DNA of 64,000 bases from UBA1563 sp041667115 (GCA_041667115.1 JBAYFO010000013.1:9207-73206), one strand, 5' to 3'; counted from the first letter of the stretch, positions 51,825 through 60,489 are shown. Notes: generated by a model from the letters alone, not told the origin. Numbers and translations are program-made.

Positions 51825-54491
51825 ATGGATATGAAAAAAGCGCTTACTCTTATTTTCCTTTTTGCTTCCCTTTTCTCAACATATGCTACTAAAATTGATA
51901 CGCTTTCAAATGGAATAAAAATAAGAGCGATAAAATTAACTTCAACCATTTCCATTGACGGGAAGCTGACGGAAAGTGCATATCAATCTCCAGTTTCCAT
52001 TAACAGATTTATTCAAAGAAATCCGAACGAAGGTCAGCCTGCATCAGAGAAAACAGACGTGTGGGTTTTTTACGATGACGACGCGGTCTATTTCTGCGCA
52101 AAAATGTACGACGCTCATCCCGATTCAATTATAAGTTTATTGGGGAGAAGAGATAACTTCCCGAGCTCTGATGAGTTTGGTGTTGGGATTGATCCCTATT
52201 ATGACAAACAAACCGGTTATTTTTTTGAAATTAATCCTTCGGGGGCTATCTCCGATGGAACGTTGTATAATGATAGCTGGAGCGACAACTCTTGGAACGG
52301 TATCTGGGATTATGCCGCGTCAATTAACAGTGATGGCTGGAGCGCCGAAATGAAAATTCCTTTTTCTCAACTTCGTTTTAACGCTTCAGATTCAATGAAA
52401 TGGGGGATTAATTTTCTTAGACAAATTGAAAGAAGAAAAGAAGAAGATTATACAATTATGGTTCCCAAAAAGGAAGGGGGATTCGTCTCTCACTTTGCCG
52501 ATCTCGACGGATTAGAGGGAATTAAAGATAAACCCCGAATTGAAATACTTCCATACTTCGTACAAAAAGCACAATCTCTTGTACACGATCCGAACGATCC
52601 ATTTTATAAAAACAATAGATATAAAACAACCATCGGAGGAGATATTAAAATCGGGTTAGGCAGCAACCTCTCACTTGATGCAACAATAAATCCCGATTTT
52701 GGTCAAGTTGAAGTTGACCCCGCGGTCGTAAATCTCTCAGCATTTGAAACCTATTTTGATGAAAAAAGACCATTCTTTATTGAAGGGAATAATCTCCTCA
52801 ATTTTGGATACGGTGGAGTGAATAATAACTGGAATTTTAATTTCAGTTCGCCGAATTTTGTCTACTCAAGAAGGATCGGTCGCTCCCCCCAATATTATCC
52901 CGATGTTGACGGGTTCGTTGATCAACCGAATGAAACGCGAATTCTCGGCGCCGCAAAAATTACCGGAAAGCCGGCAACAGATTTTTCTTTTTACGGATTG
53001 ACCGCAATTACACAACGGATGTCTGCAAGTATCGATGATAACGGAAACACTTCTCAACAGGAAGTTGAACCACTTACAAGCTATTCCGTATTTCGTGGCT
53101 TGAAAGAATTTAATAAAGGGAATCAAGGACTTGGATTTCTTGCCACTGCTGTTGATAGAGATTTGCATGATAAAAATCTTGTATCAGTTCTTCCTAAAAA
53201 TAGTTTTGTTGGTGGAATTGATGGTTGGACCTATTTAGATGAAGATAAAACTTATGCTGTTAATGGGTATGTAGCAGGTTCATTTGTGAATGGTTCAAAA
53301 GATGCACTTAGCAATTTACAGGAAAAGTCATACCGTTATTTTCAACGCCCGGATGCAACATACGCAAGACTTGATAGCAGCAGAACTTCTCTTACCGGTT
53401 CGATGGGAAGATTTATGCTGAATAAACAAAAGGGAAATTTTTATTTAAATACTGCCTTCGGTTTTATTACTCCCGGATTTGAATATAATGATCTGGGTTT
53501 TCAAGGGAAGACAAACGCGCTGAATGGGCATACCGTCCTTGGTTATCGCTGGTATGAGACTGATGGAGTATTTCGAAGCAAAGGGGTTTACGCGTTTGCG
53601 TTTAAAAATTTCGATTTTGAAGGAAACTGCGACGGAGACGGCTACGGCAGCTTTGTAAATCTTGAACTAGAAAATTATTACGGATTTGAATTACAAGCCT
53701 TTTATTTTCCACAGACTTTTTCTTCACGCTTAACCCGCGGAGGTCCAAGCTCTAAGTCTCCGGCGGGATATTCAGCATATTTTTACGGGTATACTGATAG
53801 CCGTAAAGCCTTAACGCTTTCCTATTCAACTGATTTTTCAAGTGATGATTTAGGAGGAAAATATATCGGTTATAGCGGCACGATGAACGTAAAAGTTGGC
53901 TCAAATCTTACTTTTTCAATCGGACCTTATGTCTCCTTCGGTTTAGAAAAAATTCAATGGGTAACTAAAACTGATGACCAAGGATATGCTCCTACTTACG
54001 GAAGCAGATATATTTTTGCCGAATTGTCTCAAAAAACTGTAGCTGCAAATATCCGCGTTAACTGGACTTTCACTCCCGTTTTAAGTTTACAATTGTTTGC
54101 TCAGCCTTTATTTTCAACGGGAAAGTATGAATCGTTTAAGCAACTGCATAAAGCGGGAACATTGGATTTTGATGTGTACGGGAAAAATGGTTCAACAATC
54201 AAGTATCTTTCTACTGATGATGAATATGAAATTACTCCATCCGTTTCCGAAGCTCCGTTTTATATCAGTAATCCAAACTTTAATTACAAATCATTTAAAG
54301 TGAACATGGTTTTGCGCTGGGAATTCAATTCCGGTTCTACGATGTATTTTGTTTGGACTCACGACAAACAGGATTTTAGAGATCCCGGTGTTCTTCAGCT
54401 AAACAAAGATTTCTCATCTTTAATGGATGCGCCCCCGAACAACATTTTTCTTATAAAAGTAAGTTATTGGTTTGATGCTGCGAAGTGGTAA
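51825..54491 (+). CDS. DUF5916 outer-membrane protein with N-terminal CBM9-like domain
   Basis: 888 residues. MKKALTLIFLFASLF gives a signal peptide; the ATG at 51831 may be the true start instead of 51825. Residues about 38-215 are a CBM9-like beta-sandwich (SIDGKLTESAYQSP, VFYDDDAVYFCAKMYD, GWSAEMKIPFSQLRF). The rest is DUF5916 with its hallmark segments LDATINPDFGQVEVDPAVVN and FDEKRPFFIEGNNLL, ending in membrane strands (LIKVSYWFDAAKW). The length and layout are normal. The protein probably forms an outer-membrane barrel and binds sugars; function not established. A strong terminator follows. Confidence 0.9.
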   Translation: MDMKKALTLIFLFASLFSTYATKIDTLSNGIKIRAIKLTSTISIDGKLTESAYQSPVSINRFIQRNPNEGQPASEKTDVWVFYDDDAVYFCAKMYDAHPDSIISLLGRRDNFPSSDEFGVGIDPYYDKQTGYFFEINPSGAISDGTLYNDSWSDNSWNGIWDYAASINSDGWSAEMKIPFSQLRFNASDSMKWGINFLRQIERRKEEDYTIMVPKKEGGFVSHFADLDGLEGIKDKPRIEILPYFVQKAQSLVHDPNDPFYKNNRYKTTIGGDIKIGLGSNLSLDATINPDFGQVEVDPAVVNLSAFETYFDEKRPFFIEGNNLLNFGYGGVNNNWNFNFSSPNFVYSRRIGRSPQYYPDVDGFVDQPNETRILGAAKITGKPATDFSFYGLTAITQRMSASIDDNGNTSQQEVEPLTSYSVFRGLKEFNKGNQGLGFLATAVDRDLHDKNLVSVLPKNSFVGGIDGWTYLDEDKTYAVNGYVAGSFVNGSKDALSNLQEKSYRYFQRPDATYARLDSSRTSLTGSMGRFMLNKQKGNFYLNTAFGFITPGFEYNDLGFQGKTNALNGHTVLGYRWYETDGVFRSKGVYAFAFKNFDFEGNCDGDGYGSFVNLELENYYGFELQAFYFPQTFSSRLTRGGPSSKSPAGYSAYFYGYTDSRKALTLSYSTDFSSDDLGGKYIGYSGTMNVKVGSNLTFSIGPYVSFGLEKIQWVTKTDDQGYAPTYGSRYIFAELSQKTVAANIRVNWTFTPVLSLQLFAQPLFSTGKYESFKQLHKAGTLDFDVYGKNGSTIKYLSTDDEYEITPSVSEAPFYISNPNFNYKSFKVNMVLRWEFNSGSTMYFVWTHDKQDFRDPGVLQLNKDFSSLMDAPPNNIFLIKVSYWFDAAKW

Positions 54492-54521
54492 ATGAGAATA
54501 CAGAAGTAAGAATGAATTGAT

Positions 54522-54560
54522 AAAAACTTCCGGTGCTTGTAAAATAACGGAAGTTTTTTT
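54522..54560 (+). terminator. Rho-independent terminator after the DUF5916 gene
   Basis: AAAAACTTCCG/CGGAAGTTTTT stem with a 15-nt loop, running into seven T. Confidence 0.85.
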
Positions 54561-54606
54561 AATCTCAGTTTCCTATACGGCGAACCACTATCAACAAACA
54601 ACTAAC

Positions 54607-54630
54607 AAAAAAGCCGCCCGAAAGCGGCTT
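54607..54630 (-). terminator. Rho-independent terminator of the C_GCAxxG protein gene
   Basis: Perfect 7-bp GC-rich stem AAGCCGC/GCGGCTT with loop CCGAAA; on the minus strand it is followed by TTTTTT. It lies 29 bp after that gene's stop. Confidence 0.85.
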
Positions 54631-54658
54631 CTGAAAGAGAAGGTCGAAAAATAAAATT

Positions 54659-55780
54659 TTATTTAACGAGATTCATTTTTATTGATTGCATATAGTTTCC
54701 GGCTTTAATTCTTACGAAATAAATTCCGCTTGATACTTTGTTTCCGAATTCGTTTACCGTATCCCATGAAGTTTGGAATGATCCGGCGTTATACTCTTCA
54801 TAGTTTACTAACGTTTTAACTAACGTTCCCTGAATATCATAAACGGCAAGATAGACCTTCTCTGATTTTGGAATTGAGAAACGGATCGTAGTATTTGGAT
54901 TAAACGGATTTGGATAATTTTGCGCAAGCTGATATTCTTTTGGTGTAGTTGAGACTTGTTTAACAACTTCATTTGGGTTATGCGGGTCACCATGGCACGG
55001 GGTACAATTCATTTGTGTCATTACGTTATTCAACAAAGTTGATCCGTGGCAAGTCTGGCATTGAGCAACCGTCGGGTCAGTTACAAACGTTGAAGTAAAT
55101 GTCTGTGCAAAATATGCGTTAAGCATTTCCGCTGTTTTTGCTGCTAGATCGCCGGCTACACGGGCGCATCGCTCTTTTCTTTCAGTGCTACCAACATTCT
55201 TTCCCGAGGCAATACACCATTGGGTAACAGCAGCATGGCATAAAGGATTGCCGGAGATGTCCTGCGGAAGTGCACCGGCATATTTTGCGTCAACATATTT
55301 GCCGTCAATTGAAGCTTGATTAGCAGCATCGGAGGGGGATTTTTCCGAGATTGCCCAACCCCAAACTTCATTTATTATTTTTCCGTAATCCGCTTTAGGA
55401 ACGACAAGACTAATAAGCGCTGCCGCACCATTTAATGTTCCGCATAAGGTTCCCCAGCTATTTCCACCGCCTCCGCCGTATAACATTATTTCCATAGGCA
55501 AGCTAGCCCAAGGGTCAGGTGTTTTCTCTGCTAAAGCCTCAACAAGCGCTCCAAAAACTCCCGCACAACAAGCCTGTCCGGCATAATAAAAATGATGAGC
55601 TTTTAATCTTACCACTTCAGGGTCGAGGGTTGTATAAGGCCAGGGATAGGGAGTAGTTTTTGTGCTAGCTTTTAAAGTAGCAGTTGTTGCAAGGCTTGCA
55701 AAACTAGCAATTGCCGTAGCGCCTACAGCTGCTTTTGATGCATTTACCAAGAAATCTTTTCTGGTCAGGTTCTCTCTCAT
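54659..55780 (-). CDS. C_GCAxxG_C_C family protein with two heme c sites and T9SS domain
   Basis: 373 residues. The N terminus TRKDFLVNASKAAVGATA looks like a Tat-type signal with an RK pair. Residues about 55-230 match the C_GCAxxG_C_C redox family: C71-C72 in AGQACCAGVFGAL, C113, C181, C189 and C205. Two heme-binding motifs follow, CQTCH (241-245) and CTPCH (259-263), as in split-Soret-type cytochromes, then a type IX sorting domain (QNYPNPFNPNTTIRFSIP ... GIYFVRIKAG). Combining Tat-like export, heme and possible Fe-S cofactors with T9SS display is unusual. Likely a surface or periplasmic electron carrier. Its ATG overlaps the stop of the TPR gene by 4 bp. Confidence 0.87.
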   Translation of the reverse strand: MRENLTRKDFLVNASKAAVGATAIASFASLATTATLKASTKTTPYPWPYTTLDPEVVRLKAHHFYYAGQACCAGVFGALVEALAEKTPDPWASLPMEIMLYGGGGGNSWGTLCGTLNGAAALISLVVPKADYGKIINEVWGWAISEKSPSDAANQASIDGKYVDAKYAGALPQDISGNPLCHAAVTQWCIASGKNVGSTERKERCARVAGDLAAKTAEMLNAYFAQTFTSTFVTDPTVAQCQTCHGSTLLNNVMTQMNCTPCHGDPHNPNEVVKQVSTTPKEYQLAQNYPNPFNPNTTIRFSIPKSEKVYLAVYDIQGTLVKTLVNYEEYNAGSFQTSWDTVNEFGNKVSSGIYFVRIKAGNYMQSIKMNLVK

Positions 55781-56244
55781 GTTAACTCCTTTTGTGTTGA
55801 TGTATGTATTGTTTGGAATAAATTCCTTTTTAGATGTGCTATGATCAAATCAATTTTCGGTTCGGATGGATTCTTTTGTTTGGCTTTTTCAAAATAGTTT
55901 AGAGATTCGGTAATGTTGCAATAAAGTGATAATAACCCAAGCACATAAAATTTAGTAAACTCATTCTCATAGGTAACAACACCGGTTGCTATGTCGGTGA
56001 TAAGCCCCGGGCAGGGGCAATCGTCTGCCTGGGGGTCTGTGTTCGTTATAACTTCAATGTCGGTGGAAATTAAGGAGAGAAATAAATCAAGTGCCTCGCG
56101 TGGTTTGTTAATCAGCGTATAACAGATAATTAACTTTTTGGTCAATCTTTTATTGGGGGTTAATTGAAGCGATTGTTCTAACTCCTTTGCGGCTAAGTTG
56201 TATTTCCGCATCATAAAATATTGATTTGCAAGCATTTTTTCCAT
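55777..56244 (-). CDS. TPR-like protein coupled to the C_GCAxxG gene
   Basis: 155 residues, helical, with TPR-like pairs (NQYFMMRKYNLAAKELEQSL, LTKKLIICYTLINKPREALDLF, FYVLGLLSLYCNITESLNYFEKAKQ). A middle loop has CPCPGLITDIATG. No signal peptide, so cytosolic; it may assist assembly or maturation of the redox protein with which it is translationally coupled (stop and start overlap). A start at 56235 (second Met) is possible; neither has a strong ribosome site. The sigma54 activator gene lies just upstream with a palindrome in the gap. Confidence 0.75.
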   Translation of the reverse strand: MEKMLANQYFMMRKYNLAAKELEQSLQLTPNKRLTKKLIICYTLINKPREALDLFLSLISTDIEVITNTDPQADDCPCPGLITDIATGVVTYENEFTKFYVLGLLSLYCNITESLNYFEKAKQKNPSEPKIDLIIAHLKRNLFQTIHTSTQKELT

Positions 56245-56254
56245 AATGAGTATT

Positions 56255-56270
56255 CATTTCAATTGAAATG
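56255..56270. promoter_or_regulatory. Perfect 16-bp palindrome before the TPR gene
   Basis: CATTTCAATTGAAATG, 10 bp before the start codon. Overlapping it on the minus strand is a partial sigma54-like string TGGCAT-N5-TTGAA (56273-56258). Could be an operator or part of the promoter. Confidence 0.4.
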
Positions 56271-56342
56271 CCAGTCTGATTTTATAGGGGAAAAAGATTT
56301 TTTTAGTGCTTTTTGAGGGGGGAGTGTTTCAATAAAGCGGGA

Positions 56343-56374
56343 ACCGTTGCAACAATTTGTTGCACTGCAACGGT
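56343..56374. promoter_or_regulatory. Nested palindrome, candidate enhancer site for the adjacent sigma54 activator
   Basis: Outer 9-bp arms ACCGTTGCA/TGCAACGGT and an inner repeat TGCAACA/TGTTGCA, all perfect. It abuts the stop codon of the activator gene, about 100 bp before the TPR gene start, the usual distance for an upstream activating sequence. No T-run follows on the minus strand, which argues against a terminator. Confidence 0.55.
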
Positions 56375-57691
56375 CTATTCTTCGATGCCGAGTGTTTTAA
56401 GATACCTCCAGAGGGTAGACCTATTTATTTCTAACTCTTTAGCAGCGTTGCTCTTGTTCCATTTATGTTTTTCAAGTGTTTTAATAACGTTGCCGGCTTG
56501 CAATTTTTCTTTAGTAAACTGTTTTCCCGTATCGGGACACGTTTTACTTAATCTAATTGATTGAGGAAGTTTACAGACTTCTACCGGAATACCGGCTTTT
56601 GATCTTACGAAAGCATATTCGATTGCATTTTCTAATTCTCTTACATTTCCGGGCCACGAATAATTCGAGAGAGCATCAAGCGCATCATCGGTAAATTCCA
56701 AAATCTCTTTATGATAGATCATTGAAAACTTTTTTAAGAAATGGTTAGCCAAAAACAGCACATCTTCTTTTCTCTCTCTAAGCGGGGGCAAATGGATAGG
56801 AATAACATTTAACCGGAAAAAGAGATCTTCTCTAAATTTTCCTTCTTGAATAGCCTTTTCGATATTCACATTGGTCGCGGCTATAATTCTTACATCAACC
56901 TTGCGGGTAACCGACTCGCCGACTTTTTCAAAGGTGCCGTCTTGAATAACCCGGAGTAATTGCATCTGCATTTGAGGAGGCATTTCACCAATCTCATCCA
57001 AAAAAATTGTTCCGTTATTTGCAAGTTCAAATCTTCCGGTTCTATCTTTTAAAGCATCTGTAAACGCTCCTTTTACATGTCCGAAGAGTTCGCTTGCCAG
57101 GAGATTAGGAGGTAAGACTGCACAATTAACTTTTACATACGGTTTGTCTTTTCGCAGGCTGGTTGCCTGAATTGCGTCGGCGATCAATTCCTTTCCGGTT
57201 CCCGTTTCTCCGGTGATGAGGATACTTGCATTACAACCGGCAATCTCAAGGATTAGCTCAAAGATGTCTTCCATCTCGCGGCTAAATCCAACTATCCCGT
57301 AGAAGTGAGTGTTTTTTATAAGATATTTTTCAACGTTTTGCTGTTGCTCGATTTCTCTAAAAGTGATGACCCCGCCCACAGTTTGTGTTGCGTTATTTTT
57401 TAAGAGTACAGCATTTAGTCTTATTGATTTAATCTGATCTTTGCAATGAATTTTAGAATCAAAATCGTAGATCGTCTTTCCGGATTCTAACACCCGAACG
57501 ATAGGGCATCGGTTATCGCAGTATTTCGATTTGAAAACATTTTTACAGTATTTCCCGATTACATCATCGCGGTGCAATCCGGTAATTCTTTCAGCCGCTT
57601 CATTAAAAAATTTTATTCTGAATTCTTCATCTACCGAGAATACGCCTTCTGCCAGTGAATGAAGAATTTCATTTTGAAAATTATTTTCCAT
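56375..57691 (-). CDS. PAS-domain sigma54-dependent transcriptional activator (Fis family)
   Basis: 438 residues. PAS domain at about 8-115 with Cys49, Cys58, Cys62 and Cys83 (KYCKN, KYCDNRCPI), a redox- or metal-sensing look. The AAA+ sigma54 domain follows: Walker A GETGTGKE (161-168), the sigma54-contact loop GAFTDA (208-213, instead of GAFTGA; this variant occurs in the family), Walker B IFLDEIGE (229-236). A Fis-type helix-turn-helix ends the protein (KWNKSNAAKELEINRSTLWR). It activates RpoN promoters. The next genes downstream on the same strand encode the TPR and heme/Cys redox proteins, its probable targets. Confidence 0.93.
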   Translation of the reverse strand: MENNFQNEILHSLAEGVFSVDEEFRIKFFNEAAERITGLHRDDVIGKYCKNVFKSKYCDNRCPIVRVLESGKTIYDFDSKIHCKDQIKSIRLNAVLLKNNATQTVGGVITFREIEQQQNVEKYLIKNTHFYGIVGFSREMEDIFELILEIAGCNASILITGETGTGKELIADAIQATSLRKDKPYVKVNCAVLPPNLLASELFGHVKGAFTDALKDRTGRFELANNGTIFLDEIGEMPPQMQMQLLRVIQDGTFEKVGESVTRKVDVRIIAATNVNIEKAIQEGKFREDLFFRLNVIPIHLPPLRERKEDVLFLANHFLKKFSMIYHKEILEFTDDALDALSNYSWPGNVRELENAIEYAFVRSKAGIPVEVCKLPQSIRLSKTCPDTGKQFTKEKLQAGNVIKTLEKHKWNKSNAAKELEINRSTLWRYLKTLGIEE

Positions 57692-57831
57692 TTGGATTTG
57701 AGAAGCTCAAGTTTGATTTACAATTAAATAAGACTCTGCAAATATAACGAGAACTGAGCAAATCTTGTTATCAGGTAAGGAATTTCATGTTCTGACATTT
57801 ACAAGCTGCAACCCAAAACTATTCCGTTTTA

Positions 57832-58644
57832 TTAGATCTTTTTATCTGCAGTTACCGTAATGCTAAAGATTCCAACACCGCTATGACGGTATCCGGTAAG
57901 TTCTGCTTCGGATAAATATTCTTTTAAGATATCATCCGGAAGATCAATTACTTTGGTCTTTTTAACTTCAATGTTTTTGAAACCGGTCTGTTCAATAATT
58001 TTCAAATAATCATCTTGTTGAATAGCACCTGCCACACACCCGGCATACATTTCAGCCGATGCTTTAAGATTCTCCGGCAATTCTCCTTTAATAACAATAT
58101 CGGAAACGCAAAAATGTCCACCGGGTTTTAGAATTCTGTAAATTTCTGCAAATGCTTTTTGTTTGACTGGAACAAGATTCAAAACACAATTGCTCACAAC
58201 AACATCTGCAAGAGAATCATCTAGAGGCATCGACTCAATTTCGCCTAATCGAAATTCAACATTCGTATAACCAAGTTTTGCATTGTTTGCGTTTGCTTTA
58301 TTGATCATTTCTTTTGTCATATCAATGCCAATGACTTTTCCTTCTTCACCCGTTATAGCGCGTGCAACAAAAACATCGTTCCCGGCGCCGCTGCCAAGGT
58401 CAACCACAACATCGCCTTTTTTGATTGCGGCGAATTCAGTGGGAAGTCCGCAGCCTAAGCCAAGGTCTGCATCTGCGACGTAACCTTCAAGCTGGTCGTA
58501 TTCGTCCTGCATAATTGTGTAACCAACAATTTTATTGTCGGTGGTTCCGCAGCATGAAGTTGGTCCACAGCATGAAGTTGATTGCTTTGCAATCTCTCCA
58601 TATTTCTCTTTCACAATTTCTTTTATTTCTTTTTCGTTTTGCAT
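57832..58644 (-). CDS. arsM: Arsenite S-adenosylmethionine methyltransferase
   Basis: 270 residues. SAM-binding VVDLGSGAGNDVFVA (about 77-91), GIDMTKEMI and the family Cys residues in SNCVLNLVP and MYAGCVAGAIQQ, which bind As(III). The N terminus has an extra CCGPTSCCG pair (residues 25-33). ArsM methylates arsenite to volatile or oxidised methyl arsenicals in the cytosol. Its start overlaps the end of the ArsR gene by 22 bp, so the two form one operon under the ArsR operator. Confidence 0.92.
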   Translation of the reverse strand: MQNEKEIKEIVKEKYGEIAKQSTSCCGPTSCCGTTDNKIVGYTIMQDEYDQLEGYVADADLGLGCGLPTEFAAIKKGDVVVDLGSGAGNDVFVARAITGEEGKVIGIDMTKEMINKANANNAKLGYTNVEFRLGEIESMPLDDSLADVVVSNCVLNLVPVKQKAFAEIYRILKPGGHFCVSDIVIKGELPENLKASAEMYAGCVAGAIQQDDYLKIIEQTGFKNIEVKKTKVIDLPDDILKEYLSEAELTGYRHSGVGIFSITVTADKKI

Positions 58645-58970
58645 GAAAGGTTATCTCCTTCGTTAAGTTTAGTAAAATAGTTTTGAAAATCTTTTGTTAC
58701 CTTTTGTAGCGCTGTAACATTTACGCAATAACAAACCTTCGGTCCATCGATATCTCCCGAAATTAACCCAACGCGTTTTAACTCTTTAAGATGCTGCGAA
58801 ACCGTTGCCTGTGCAAGCGGTAGAAGAGTAACCAACTCACCACACATGCAAGCGTTAATTTCAGAAAGTATTTTCATGATTTTTATCCTCGCCGGATGCG
58901 AAAGCGCTTTTGCGAAATCTGCCAGAAGGATTTCATCGTCGGTAAAGTTTTGTGTTTTTGCAGTTGGCAT
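58623..58970 (-). CDS. arsR: ArsR/SmtB family repressor
   Basis: 115 residues. Winged helix with ALSHPARIKIMKILSE, the metal-binding ACMCGELV (CxC at the alpha3 helix) and LAQATVSQHLKELKRVGLI recognition helix. Further Cys at CYCVNV and near the end (LSCKTKKK). Expected to bind arsenite or another metalloid and release the operator. A perfect inverted repeat lies 17 bp upstream. Translationally coupled to arsM by a 22-bp overlap. Confidence 0.93.
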   Translation of the reverse strand: MPTAKTQNFTDDEILLADFAKALSHPARIKIMKILSEINACMCGELVTLLPLAQATVSQHLKELKRVGLISGDIDGPKVCYCVNVTALQKVTKDFQNYFTKLNEGDNLSCKTKKK

Positions 58971-58986
58971 ATAATTTCCTCAATCG

Positions 58987-59008
58987 TTTATCGTAAATAT
59001 ACGATAAA
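58987..59008. promoter_or_regulatory. ArsR operator palindrome
   Basis: Perfect 9-bp arms TTTATCGTA/TACGATAAA around AATA, 17 bp before the arsR start. Fits the dyads bound by ArsR-type repressors and implies autoregulation of arsR-arsM. Confidence 0.75.
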
Positions 59009-59115
59009 GTGAGTCAGTCTGTCAAGAAAAAAGTTACTTGTATTGAAAAATATTTCAATTATTGGGGCGTTTGCAGTTTAGTAGAAGAAATACAACTGCA
59101 TTACAATTAGAACGT

Positions 59116-59592
59116 CTAGGAAATTTTAAAGGAAGGCGATTCTTCAACAAGATTATTTACAAAATCTCCAACCGAGGATTCTTTTGCCATTAAATCTTTT
59201 AATGAGGTCTTCGTTACAACCCCGTCGATAGCGGTTTGAACCGCCCTCCAAAGCGAACGGATGGAGCAATCGATGGTATGGGTACAAACGATATCAACTC
59301 CGGAATAATCACTGCAAAAAGAGGCTTCAAATAATTTTCCGCCAAGTGCATTAAGCACGTCCGCAACAATAATCTGTTCCGGCGGACGCGAGAGTTTGTA
59401 TCCACCGGCTTGACCACGTGCACTTTCGATAAATCCCCCGATGCGCAGCAGGCGCAAAATCTTTGCAGCGTTTGCCTGCGTAAGTTTTTCCGCACTACTG
59501 ATTTCGGGAATCGTAAGTCCGTTTTGGGATGTGCTGTAAGCTATTCGCAGCAGACAGCGCAAACCATATTCTTCTTGTGAATTGAATTTCAT
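59116..59592 (-). CDS. Rrf2 family (IscR-like) regulator of the SUF operon
   Basis: 158 residues. Rrf2 winged helix: NSQEEYGLRCLLRIAYS, LTQANAAKILRLLRIGGFIESARGQAGGYKLSR split over helix and wing. Three Cys at FCSDYSG, DIVCTHTID and DCSIRSLW (about 91, 101, 107) could hold an Fe-S cluster as in IscR. It is the last gene of the SUF operon, 9 bp after the bacilliredoxin stop, and probably adjusts Fe-S assembly to cluster or redox status. Which genes it controls is inferred. Confidence 0.9.
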   Translation of the reverse strand: MKFNSQEEYGLRCLLRIAYSTSQNGLTIPEISSAEKLTQANAAKILRLLRIGGFIESARGQAGGYKLSRPPEQIIVADVLNALGGKLFEASFCSDYSGVDIVCTHTIDCSIRSLWRAVQTAIDGVVTKTSLKDLMAKESSVGDFVNNLVEESPSFKIS

Positions 59593-59601
59593 TGTAAATA
59601 A

Positions 59602-60135
59602 TTAGTTGTTTTGATTCAACGGGATTTTTGATCCGCACGTTTTAGCATATTGAACAGCTTCGTATTGCTCTTTTGATACTGAAGGTCCCTGGCGGGTACA
59701 GAATTCATCAAACGCGTCGGTTAGTTTTTTTGCAATTTGATCCGGTGAATAGCCTTCAATTTCAAATCGCGGAAGAAAGAAAATGACTTTTCCGTTTTTG
59801 AAAATTGCCATGCTGGGTGAAGAGGGGGCTTCACCAACAATTAACTCGCGAACTTTATCAACTGCATCTCTATCCTGCCCTGCAAAAACGGTTGTAAGTT
59901 TATCGGGAATAATAGAATGCTGAAGCGCTGCAGAAACTGCAGGTCTGGCACCGCCTGCGGCGCATCCGCAAACAGAATTAATTACTACCAAAATAGTTTT
60001 ATCATTATTTACTTGAAGAGTATTTTCAACTGCTTCCTTTGTGCGCAATTCTTCAAATCCAACGGCGATCAATTCATCGCGCATCGGTTGAACAGCAGTT
60101 TCATCATACATCGGTGGTCTTGTTATTGTGAACAT
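59602..60135 (-). CDS. Bacilliredoxin, BrxA/BrxB (DUF1094) family
   Basis: 177 residues. Thioredoxin-like fold with the active site VCGCAAGGARPA (Cys56-Gly-Cys58) and the family segments YDETAVQPMRDELIAVGFEEL, TVFAGQDRDAVDKVRE, PSSPSMAIFKNG and RFEIEGYSPDQI. It is about 30 residues longer than Bacillus BrxA at the C terminus, with two more Cys (FCTRQG, KTCGSK). Bacilliredoxins remove bacillithiol from oxidised proteins; BshA is in the same window. Position inside the SUF operon suggests protection or repair of Fe-S assembly thiols. Confidence 0.9.
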   Translation of the reverse strand: MFTITRPPMYDETAVQPMRDELIAVGFEELRTKEAVENTLQVNNDKTILVVINSVCGCAAGGARPAVSAALQHSIIPDKLTTVFAGQDRDAVDKVRELIVGEAPSSPSMAIFKNGKVIFFLPRFEIEGYSPDQIAKKLTDAFDEFCTRQGPSVSKEQYEAVQYAKTCGSKIPLNQNN

Positions 60136-60154
60136 ATTAGCTTTCTTTCTATTT

Positions 60155-60487
60155 TTAATAAAATCCTAATTCAACTTTTGCAACATCGCTCATCATATCT
60201 TTATCCCATGGCGGATTCCAAACAATCTCAACTCTAACTTTTCCGATTCCCGGAACAGCTTGTAATTTCTGCTGAACTTCAGGCGGAAGCGATTCTGCCA
60301 CCGGACACATCGGCGAAGTAAGTGTCATGTTTACTTGCAAGTTCTTTTCGAGATCAAAGTTTAATTCGTAGATGAGTCCGAGTTCCCAAATATCAACGGG
60401 AATTTCAGGGTCGTAGCAGGTCTTTAACGCTCGAATAACTTTTTCCTGCATCTCAATTACTTCTGATTTTTGTGTTTCTACTTCCAT
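60155..60487 (-). CDS. sufT: SUF-associated MIP18/DUF59 protein SufT
   Basis: 110 residues. The DUF59 core TCYDPEIPVDIWELGLIYEL and TLTSPMCPVAESLP carry the conserved Asp-Pro-Glu and Cys of the family, and IVWNPPWDKDMMS is the typical close. SufT helps Fe-S cluster maturation or delivery in the cytosol. It sits 2 bp after sufU and 19 bp before the bacilliredoxin gene in the operon. Confidence 0.93.
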   Translation of the reverse strand: MEVETQKSEVIEMQEKVIRALKTCYDPEIPVDIWELGLIYELNFDLEKNLQVNMTLTSPMCPVAESLPPEVQQKLQAVPGIGKVRVEIVWNPPWDKDMMSDVAKVELGFY

Positions 60488-60489
60488 GT

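Noticed and set aside
56258..56273. Firm call of a sigma54 promoter before the TPR gene
   Set aside because: TGGCAT-N5-TTGAA misses the C of -24 and the GC of -12, and would leave almost no leader before the ATG; kept only as a hint.
57054..57072. GAFTDA in place of GAFTGA as evidence for a non-functional sigma54 activator
   Set aside because: The variant is frequent among PAS-containing members of this family; the rest of the AAA+ motifs are intact.
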